A stretch of 64,000 nt of DNA. Source: G958295935 sp965224235. Lineage in GTDB: Bacteria; Chloroflexota; Dehalococcoidia; Lucifugimonadales; Lucifugimonadaceae. Shown here piece after piece: positions 57,795 through 64,000 of this stretch. The notes under the pieces are model-generated. The model made no database searches. It was not told where the DNA came from and worked only from the letters and a program-made list of their open reading frames with translations. A program made the position numbers and the translations under genes. Numbering within the stretch: position 1 is the first letter of the stretch; every line of letters begins with the position of its first letter. The stretch spans positions 310,001 through 374,000 of the forward strand of contig CBDCYP010000001.1 of the NCBI GenBank assembly GCA_965224235.1, read 5' to 3'.

Positions 57795-59407
57795 TTTCAA
57801 GAGCCTGTTTCATAAGTCGGGGGTATTGAGCGTGGGGTATCGTCGGCGAGGGTCACGCCATCATTTGGAGGTAACCGAGGATGCCGCATCGACCAATGAA
57901 CCGGGAGCAGACGTGGATGCTGCCGCCGAGCCTCGACGAGTTGCTGTCTGCCGGACATCCTGTTCGATTTGTGGGTGAGTTCGTCGATGCTCTGGACGGC
58001 GACGGCTGGGCCGGGATCGGTGTTGATAAAGACGGGGACCCGATGGGAGCTCCGGCCTACCATCCCCGGGCGCTGCTGGGCGTGTGGCTTTACGGCTTCA
58101 TGACCGGTGTGCGGTCGAGCCGCAAGCTGGAGGCGGCCTGTCGCGACCAGATACCGTACTTGTGGCTGACGGGCTGCCAGCGACCGGACCACGTCACGTT
58201 GTGGCGTTTCTACCGCGCCCACCGGGATGGCATGAAGAATCTGCTCAAGCACACGGTGCGCACGGCTTACAGGACGGAACGAAGGTAAGGGCCAACGCGG
58301 CAAATGACCGGACCTACGACAATGAAGCCCTGCACCGTCTGTTGAAACGGTCGGAACGAACGATCTGCGGCCTCGAGGCGCAGAACGAGGCAGGGGAAGA
58401 CGCCGCGCCGGCGAATCTGCCGCAGGAGCTTGCCGGCAAGGAAGCGTTGCGGGAGCGGATGCGGCGGGCGAAGGAGACGCTTGCGAACAGCGGTCGCCTC
58501 AAGCAAATCAACCTGACCGATCAGGACGCCGTGATGATGAACACCCGCCAGACCATCGCCATGTCCTACAACTCCCAGGCGATGGTCTCTCCGGTAACGG
58601 TTGAGGGGAAAGCGGCCGGCATGCTGATCACGGCGGCCGACGTGGTGGACGACACGACCGACCAGGCGCAATTGGGTCCGATGCTGGAGAAGGCGGAGGA
58701 GACGGCGGGGGTCAGGGCGGAGACGACGTTGGCCGATGCGGGCTATCACTCCGGTAGCAATCTTGAGGAGTGCGGCCGAAGAGGCCAACAGGTGGTCATG
58801 CCGGAGGCGCAGGACCGGGCGCTGGAGAGCCCGTATCACAAGGACCGTTTCGCCTATGACGAGGCGAGCGACCGCTACCGTTGCCCCGAGGGACAGTGGC
58901 TGCGCTTCACCGGTACCAGGCTCACTCGCAAGACCATGATGCGGCTCTACAGGGCCTCAGGGGCCGTGTGCCGCCGGGCCTGTCCGGCATTCGGGGGGTC
59001 TGTACGACGGACAGACGGCATGGGCGGGCCCTGGAGATAGGCCCGCACGACGCTGCGCTGCGCCGCCGCCAGAAACCAAACGCGCCTATAAACAGATAAA
59101 GCAACTGGTCGAACCGGTCTTCGGGATCATCAAAGAGCAACAGCAAGCCCGGAGGTTCCTGTTGCGCGGCTAACCCAACGTCGCGGCTGAGTGGACCCTG
59201 CTCGCCACAACCTTCAACCTGAGCGCCCTGTGGCGGATGCGGCGCGCCGCCGCGGGCGCATACTCAGCCTATCGGGCGGCGCAGGCGGCTATCATCGGCC
59301 CAGCCGGCGCCTTGCTTCGACTCATCAGGCTCTCCCCACAGCCAGTATGACCAAGCGGAAATCCCTCCCGCCAAACATGACGCTACATCTGAAACAGTCT
59401 CTTGAAA
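57795..59407 (+). mobile_element. IS1182-like insertion sequence, inactive
   Basis: An element of about 1.6 kb bounded by inverted repeats. TTTCAAGAGCCTGTTTCA at 57795-57812 faces 59390-59407, whose complement is TTTCAAGAGACTGTTTCA (17 of 18). It encloses one broken DDE transposase. I see no clear target duplication just outside, so the ends may have eroded or the true ends may be a few bases further out. Confidence 0.8.
57881..59345 (+). pseudogene. IS1182-family transposase, frameshifted
   Basis: The first frame (57881-58288) has the N-terminal MNREQTWMLPPSLDELLSAG and ALLGVWLYGFMTGVRSSRKL. It is shifted near 58270 to a frame with DGTKVRANA (the first catalytic Asp region), ADVVDDTTDQAQLGPMLE, TTLADAGYHSG and the later zinc-like CRRACPAF. 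It then shifts again near 58985 to GVCTTDRRHGRALEIGPHD. Part is deleted before KRAYKQIKQLVEPVFGIIKE, and a TAA at 59171-59173 interrupts RRFLLRG. The terminal part is AEWTLLATTFNLSALWR. At least two shifts and one stop make it dead. Flanking inverted repeats are listed with the element. Confidence 0.85.
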
Positions 59408-59464
59408 CCCGCCTGGGAATCCACCCCACTCGATCTTGACTCCACATCATCCGTCTTCCGCGAA

Positions 59465-59515
59465 CCCGGTCATCACCCGTCATCTCCGGCCCCGATCGAG
59501 GAATCAAAGGGGGCG
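59465..59515 (+). repeat. Fragment of the dispersed GC-rich repeat
   Basis: 'cgtcatctccggccccgatcgaggaatcaa' here resembles the 'catccccgacccc...' core of the repeats at 21.3 and 22.2 kb. It is in the gap between the dead IS and the nucleotidyltransferase gene. Confidence 0.4.
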
Positions 59516-60139
59516 CGAGGTGTCTCTGACAGCCGTCGATGAGATGTCTTCCCTGAAAGTTGACTCAGGGATCGCCTCCATCAGGTTCCGAAACTCCTCC
59601 GGCACTTCCAGATCGTCCAGGGTTACGAAACCACGGTCACCTATCATTCGTCCAGCCACCAGCACGCGGCAGCCGTTTCTGCGCAACTCCTTCAGCGCCA
59701 GGGCCGGAGGCGAATCCCGTTGTTGATCACTTCCGGTTGCTTCCTCGCGCCTATAGTAGCGATCGACAAACAACCGTTCCGAGGTATCAACACCCATCAC
59801 AAAGACCGTACCGGGCGCCAACCGTGACTTTTCCACAAACGTCGGCGCGTTCGTCACGATCACCGCCGCAACCCCGGCGAACTGTTCCAATCTGTTTCTC
59901 AGATCCTGTTCAGACAATCGCGGCTTGTCCACGTTTTCGACGGACAGTTCGAAGTAGCCGAGCCGGCCCGTAATGCCCTGTGCCGCCGAAAGCAGGCCAA
60001 CGTGACCGCGGTGGAGAGGATTGAACGATGCCGCCAACAGCACCGCGTTTTCAGGGGCGACAGAGTGTTGGCGCCCATCGGGCTCCACAACCACAAACGT
60101 TAGCGCGCCGGAACAAAGACGTTCGATCAAGTCCCGCAT
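59504..60139 (-). CDS. HxGH-motif nucleotidyltransferase (NMN adenylyltransferase-like)
   Basis: A 211-residue cytidylyltransferase-fold protein. The nucleotide site is ASFNPLHRGHVGLL with H43 and H46 (HxGH), followed by ELSVENVDKPRL near residue 70 and FVMGVDTSERLFVDRYY near 117. The C-terminal motif is ISSTAVRDT, the ISSTxxR signature. Family members transfer AMP or CMP to phosphate-bearing substrates; NMN or nicotinate mononucleotide and phosphopantetheine are usual. The ATG at 60139 is chosen over 60244 because it clears the upstream stop by 10 nt. The CinA-like gene directly upstream suggests NMN recycling: deamidation or NMN handling, then adenylation. This pairing is inferred, not shown. 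Confidence 0.75.
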   Translation of the reverse strand: MRDLIERLCSGALTFVVVEPDGRQHSVAPENAVLLAASFNPLHRGHVGLLSAAQGITGRLGYFELSVENVDKPRLSEQDLRNRLEQFAGVAAVIVTNAPTFVEKSRLAPGTVFVMGVDTSERLFVDRYYRREEATGSDQQRDSPPALALKELRRNGCRVLVAGRMIGDRGFVTLDDLEVPEEFRNLMEAIPESTFREDISSTAVRDTSRPL

Positions 60140-60149
60140 GTCAGATTCA

Positions 60150-60731
60150 TCACCGGTACCTGTATCGTTTCCAACCGCCCCTCTTCGACAGATGCTTAAC
60201 GACGGCTTCGCTTTTGAGGAGGAGTAGGTCCACACGTTCGTCAACGTCGCAAGCCTCCGCCAGCGTATTGAGCAAAAGCCGGCTGACCACCTCTTCCTCC
60301 CCTGCGCGGTTGCGCGCTCCCTTTTCGAGTGTCAGGGAGTACACGGCTCTGTTGTCTTCACGCTCCCACGCCGCGGCACATCGGTGTTCGCCCTTCTTGG
60401 GCCGATCCGTCGCAATGGTCGCTGTGCAGGATACTCCAGCAACGCCTTCAACTGATTCGGCCAGATGATGCCCTCTCGTCAGCGCCCTTGTCGCCATTCG
60501 GTCGGCCTCAATCGGCGAAACGTGCTGCTCAGCGTCGACACCCACGTATTCGTCCAACGCCCGCATGGAATAAGGGATCTGGGCGTCCAGAAACGTCCTC
60601 GACGCGCCCTGTTCACCAAAAAGCCAAGCCAATGCCAACACGCCTCCACCCGCAACAACTGCGCATACTCGGGTCGGTGAAGCGTGTACCAGTCTTACCA
60701 ATTCGACCGGTTCGACCATTACTGTCGCCAT
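60150..60731 (-). CDS. CinA C-terminal-like protein (NMN amidohydrolase-like)
   Basis: A 193-residue protein that matches the CinA C-terminal domain, whose known activity is nicotinamide mononucleotide deamidation to nicotinate mononucleotide. Visible are PVELVRLVHASPTRVCAVVAGGGVLALAWLFG, RTFLDAQIPYSMRALDEYVG near 48, a Thr/Ser region at ALTRGHHLAESVEGVAGVSCTATIATDRPKKGEHR near 88, and AGEEEVVSRLLLNTLAEAC near 155. It lacks the N-terminal molybdopterin-binding-like domain of full CinA. The ATG at 60731 is preferred over 60869, with GGAG upstream. Its stop lies 10 nt before the nucleotidyltransferase start, so they form one operon. Confidence 0.75.
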   Translation of the reverse strand: MATVMVEPVELVRLVHASPTRVCAVVAGGGVLALAWLFGEQGASRTFLDAQIPYSMRALDEYVGVDAEQHVSPIEADRMATRALTRGHHLAESVEGVAGVSCTATIATDRPKKGEHRCAAAWEREDNRAVYSLTLEKGARNRAGEEEVVSRLLLNTLAEACDVDERVDLLLLKSEAVVKHLSKRGGWKRYRYR

Positions 60732-61094
60732 TGTCTTGAATCTCCGGCTTCCACATGCCGCGAACTCGAACCGGGAATGAGTAGCTGCCGCGGATTCGTG
60801 CGTCGCGTGAAGGCTAGACTGGTCCCACCATCCATCGCCTTTCTCGCCAAAGTAATCGCGGCCGCACAACCACCTGAGCCGGAACGACCGAGTCTACATC
60901 TCCTCGGCTTCGGCTGACGTGAGGGCTAAAGACGAATAAAAGCACGGGCGTGCGGCTCATGTGGTTACTGACCAAATACCCGCAAAACCGACACGAAATC
61001 CTCCCGCTCAACGTCGACAGCGATAATCCTGTACTCCATGATCCAAACTCGATCCTCAATCTGAATCTGCTCACGCCTAACGCAGCGGCACGGT
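60732..61094 (+). other. Gap between the CinA-like gene and the MMPL fossil
   Basis: About 360 bp without a supported gene. A minus-strand frame near 60965-61070 reads VWIMEYRIIAVDVEREDF then VSVLRVFGQ and a stop, which has a faintly toxin-like (RelE/ParE) end, but there is no start or body. I would not annotate it. Confidence 0.3.
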
Positions 61095-61530
61095 CTACAG
61101 CGTCGGACGGGACGGGGACGTTCATCCATCCCGATCACCCTGGTCTCCTCCGGAAACGCTGCCGGCATCCTGGAAAAAGCCGAATCCGGCACATCCGATG
61201 GCTTCGACGTCTAGGTGGCCGGAGAAGCCGCTATTGGCGACGACATTAGAAAAGTCGCCGAGAGGGATCTGACACAGGGTGAATCCATAAGAGTGGTGAT
61301 CGCCATCATCACCGGCGCGGCGCTAATAATGGTTGCGGTCTTCCTGGGATTCACAGTCGGCAAACTCGCCACGTTCCAGCAAGTCGGCTTTGGTCTTGCC
61401 ATCGCAATCTTTGTGGATGCGACGGTCATAAGATCGATCCTGGTTCCGGCCTCGATGAAACTTCTGGGAGACCGAATCCGGTATCTGCCGGGATTCCTGA
61501 AGTGGCTGCCCGATCTTAGAGGGTGTCTAA
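61095..61530 (+). pseudogene. MMPL-family transporter fossil (internally deleted)
   Basis: Plus-strand pieces read ITLVSSGNAAGILEKAESGT then SDGFDV, a TAG, then VAGEAAIGDDIRKVAERDLT. This matches the periplasmic-loop-to-membrane junction of MMPL/RND exporters (VAG-x-AA ... D-x3-VAE-x-D). The next residues jump to ITGAALIMVAVFLGFTVGKL, ATFQQVGFGLAIAIFVDATV and LVPASMKLLGDR, the last two helices of MMPL. The hundreds of residues between are deleted. A stop codon and the deletion make it a relic. The frame then runs into the MITE-like element that starts near 61517. Confidence 0.65.
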
Positions 61531-61662
61531 AAACAATTGTCATTCTGTCATTCTGAGCGAAGCCGAAGAATCTACTTTCAACGAGGCGGGCCGGCCCATA
61601 CGTTTGACCCCGGACCGCCCGGTATTGCTCAGGACGGAGGGACTTTTTAGACACCCTCTTAG
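61516..61662 (+). mobile_element. Short non-autonomous element with 17-bp inverted repeats
   Basis: TTAGAGGGTGTCTAAAAA at the left and CTTTTTAGACACCCTCTTA at the right are inverted repeats about 110 bp apart. The inside has 'cattctgtcattctgagcgaagccgaagaatc', a repeat phrase known from many genomes. No coding sequence. It differs from the 150-bp elements at 38.2 and 44.9 kb, so it is a second family. It has inserted at or just after the end of the MMPL fossil. Confidence 0.7.
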
Positions 61663-61775
61663 GGTGGACCCGGCGGATGACCACCTTTCAAATGAAGGTA
61701 ATGGCCGGATCGTTTGATGGACGACGCTGAGTGTCGATATTAGCTGAAAACCTACGCCGGCAGTCCCGGCCGTTT

Positions 61776-64000
61776 TCAGCGTAATTCGACGACGGTGACG
61801 CCGTTACCGCCGCGTTTTGCCGGCGCCGGGCCGAAGCCCACAACGTGGGACGATGAAGCTAAAAGCTCCCTGACGGCTTGACGCAACGCCCCCGTACCGG
61901 CGCCGTGGAGAATCTCGCACGTTTCCATGCCGTTAAGGGCGCAACGGTCGACGTACCGATCGACCTCGAGTTCGGCCGCCTCGACGCGGTAGCCGCGGAC
62001 GTCGAGCCTGCTCGTCTCCGCCGTTTCGTCACCAGCATCGACGGTCACGTCAGACCGCGGTTCCTCAGCCCTTTCCTCCGCCTCTTCCACGACTCGCAAC
62101 TGGTTGGCCGACAACTGGATACGGGCATTGCCCATCCTCAGGTCGGCCGTGCCGTCATTGTGAACGGCCAGGATATCGGCCTTGATGTTCAGGCCCTTGA
62201 TCTCCACGAGGTCGCCTCGCTGAACGCCTCGCGCTACGGACTCCGCGGAACCCTGAGACTGTCCGCCAGCCATCTCCTTCGCCTCGTCAACGCCGACGAT
62301 GGGAAACCACGTTGGATCACTCACTATGTTCCGGATCCGGCTGACTGCGCGCTGTGCCTCCGCTGGTGGTGCGCCCCGTTTTGCGTCTGCAACGACGCGG
62401 CGCAACTCCTTTCGCACCGCGTCTGCATCACGGCGAAGTTCCGACCGCGTCCGTTCTACGAGGTCTTCCTGTTGACGTACGACGGTATTCAGGCGTCGCT
62501 GTAAGTCGACTCGGAGCGCTGCCGCGCCGGCAAGTTCTTCCTGCGTCTTAACGGCCGCATCCCGCAACTGATTGCGCTCCGTCTGCAGTTGATCTAGCAA
62601 CCGCTCGGCCTCGACGTGTTTGTCGTCCAGCATCAATCGTGCTTCGGTCAAAATGTCTTGCGGGAGTCCGAGCAGAGAGGCGACGTTCAGGGCGTAGCTC
62701 CGCCCGGGAATGCCGGTCACGAGTTGATACGTGGGCAACATGGACTCAGAATCAAGTTCCACCGATGCGTTCACCGCCCCGTCCAGTGAGGTGGCGAACT
62801 CCGCAACGGCCCGATGGTGAGTCGTAATCGCGGTGGCTATGCCGCGTCTGAGCAGATACGAAAGAATGGAGCGGGCCAGCGCGGAGCCCTCGTCTGGGTC
62901 GGTGCCGGTGCCAAGTTCGTCGAGCAAAACCAGGGAACGGGGGCCCGCCTCGCGGACGATCCGCACGACGTTGCCCATGTGGGACGAAAAGGTCGAAACC
63001 GATCGTTCGATACTCTGCGCGTCGCCGATGTCTGCGTAGACACCGTCAAAAATGGCCAGAGCCGTGCCCGTCAAAGCCGGTAACTGCATCCCGCACTGGT
63101 GCATCAGGGCAAAGAGGCCGATGGTCTTGAGCGCCACCGTCTTGCCGCCCGTATTTGGGCCGGTTATCACAATCCCCCTGTACCCCGGGCCGATCGACAC
63201 GTTGACAGGCACAGCGTCATTGCCCAAAAGCGGATGACGGGCGCCGAACAGCCGGATGGACGTCTCATCCCCGTCAGGCAAGGACACCGCACGCACGCAG
63301 TCCATGGAAGACGCAAACCGGGAGCGCGCCATGATCAGATCGAGGTCGGCCGCAACCTCCAGAGCGTAGGTCGCTTCCTGCTCGCGACCGCCGACTATCT
63401 TGGAGAGCCGGATGAGCACTCGCTCTTCTTCTCGCTGCGCCTCGGCCGCGAGTTCACGCCAGTTATTGCAGGGTTCGACAGCCTGAAACGGCTCCACAAA
63501 AATTGTGGCGCCCGTATTCGACACGTCGTGGACGATGCCGGGCACGTTATTGCGAAGTCCCGCCCTTACCTCCAAAACCAATCTATCGCCGCGCGTGGCG
63601 ATCGCCGACGACTGCAACGCGGCCCGGATGGCCGGTCGAGCCGTCATTCTTTCAAGCAGACCCAACAGGCGTTGATACGCTCGGGCGGCCCTCTTCCGAA
63701 GCGGACCCAGTCGCGGTGTTGCGTCGTCGGCCACGTCACCCGTGCCTGACAGAGATCCTCTGATCCGTTCGGCTATGGGCCGGAGGTCGGGGATTTCGCC
63801 TGCCATGCTTTCAAGGAGCGGCGCCCTGCCCTTCATCGAATTGACTACCGATTTGCCCAGCCAAAGCGAGTCGATAATTGTGACGATCTGCATTAGTTCC
63901 GCGCCGGAGAGCATTCCGCCCAACGAAGCGCGGCGCAGCAAGGGTCGTGGGTCCGCAATGCCGCCGAGGCCTACGTCGCCCACGGTGTCGAGCATAAAGC
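61776..64000 (-). CDS. mutS2: MutS2 family endonuclease/ATPase (N-terminus cut by window edge)
   Basis: MutS2 family protein that binds branched DNA and, in related bacteria, splits collided ribosomes (RqcU). 741 codons are visible. The part begins FMLDTVGDVGLGGIADPRPLLRRA, a conserved N-terminal block, so roughly 60 residues lie outside the window; no stop separates it from the edge. The ATPase has Walker A GPNTGGKTVALK near 264 and Walker B LVLLDELGTGTDPDEGSAL near 335. A coiled coil (about 470-560) is followed by the KOW-like region and the C-terminal Smr nuclease domain: LDVRGYRVEAAELEVDRYVD and ILHGAGTGALRQAVRELL. The tail GFGPAPAKRGGNGVTVVELR is family-typical. Confidence 0.95.
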   Translation of the reverse strand, partial: FMLDTVGDVGLGGIADPRPLLRRASLGGMLSGAELMQIVTIIDSLWLGKSVVNSMKGRAPLLESMAGEIPDLRPIAERIRGSLSGTGDVADDATPRLGPLRKRAARAYQRLLGLLERMTARPAIRAALQSSAIATRGDRLVLEVRAGLRNNVPGIVHDVSNTGATIFVEPFQAVEPCNNWRELAAEAQREEERVLIRLSKIVGGREQEATYALEVAADLDLIMARSRFASSMDCVRAVSLPDGDETSIRLFGARHPLLGNDAVPVNVSIGPGYRGIVITGPNTGGKTVALKTIGLFALMHQCGMQLPALTGTALAIFDGVYADIGDAQSIERSVSTFSSHMGNVVRIVREAGPRSLVLLDELGTGTDPDEGSALARSILSYLLRRGIATAITTHHRAVAEFATSLDGAVNASVELDSESMLPTYQLVTGIPGRSYALNVASLLGLPQDILTEARLMLDDKHVEAERLLDQLQTERNQLRDAAVKTQEELAGAAALRVDLQRRLNTVVRQQEDLVERTRSELRRDADAVRKELRRVVADAKRGAPPAEAQRAVSRIRNIVSDPTWFPIVGVDEAKEMAGGQSQGSAESVARGVQRGDLVEIKGLNIKADILAVHNDGTADLRMGNARIQLSANQLRVVEEAEERAEEPRSDVTVDAGDETAETSRLDVRGYRVEAAELEVDRYVDRCALNGMETCEILHGAGTGALRQAVRELLASSSHVVGFGPAPAKRGGNGVTVVELR

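Noticed and set aside
60965..61192. Minus-strand frame ending VSVLRVFGQ as a RelE/ParE toxin.
   Set aside because: Only a short tail has a faint likeness; there is no start, body or antitoxin.

Overview
The window looks like a chromosomal segment of a free-living bacterium, most likely a Chloroflexota member of the Dehalococcoidia/SAR202 type. This assignment is inferred: I could not run a phylogeny. It rests on the moderately high GC content, frequent GTG/TTG starts, the compact his and pur operons, and a catabolic region rich in enolase-superfamily, HpaI-aldolase, RraA and DUF4432 proteins, which is described for SAR202-type genomes. There are three tRNA genes, no rRNA and no CRISPR array.

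Region 1 (1-16 kb) is housekeeping. A minus-strand tsaC-like / polyprenyl synthase / pgk run diverges from guaA and a purine operon (purD, HAD phosphatase, purB, purC, DUF3105 protein, purS). The latter converges on a minus-strand histidine operon, hisZ-hisG-hisD-hisC-hisB, whose genes overlap or nearly touch. A DegV protein follows.

Region 2 (16-30.4 kb) is a catabolic island for unidentified sugar acids or other oxygenated organics. It has two minus-strand operons (Zn-alcohol dehydrogenase, DUF4432 protein, amidohydrolase; and HpaI aldolase, Ldh-type dehydrogenase, HpaI aldolase), two enolase-superfamily dehydratases on the plus strand, a second DUF4432 paralog, a DMT exporter and an RraA-type aldolase. 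A zinc-knuckle GIY-YIG protein lies just upstream of the first dehydratase. tRNA-Arg and tRNA-His close the region.

Region 3 (30.6-51.8 kb) is mixed core: pepA, an MBL hydrolase, mtaB, fabF, recJ, lgt, xerC, a cytidylate-kinase-like protein, uvrC, a stomatin/NfeD pair, an SDR, dnaN, larB and a cytochrome c lipoprotein. Two near-identical 150-bp MITE-like elements sit at 38.2 and 44.9 kb.

Region 4 (52-61.7 kb) is gene-poor and decayed. It holds a small HTH protein, a degenerate tandem repeat, a DedA protein, a wrecked RCK potassium channel, tRNA-Ala, an orphan HSDR_N-DUF4357 nuclease, an ABC-2 permease fossil, a 34-bp perfect palindrome, a dead IS1182-like element with terminal inverted repeats, an intact CinA-like / HxGH nucleotidyltransferase pair, an MMPL transporter fossil and another MITE-like element. 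The window ends in mutS2, cut by the right edge. I see no convincing new defence or mobile system. The best leads are the non-autonomous elements, the palindrome, the zinc-knuckle GIY-YIG protein, the orphan restriction-like nuclease and the unexplained catabolic operons.
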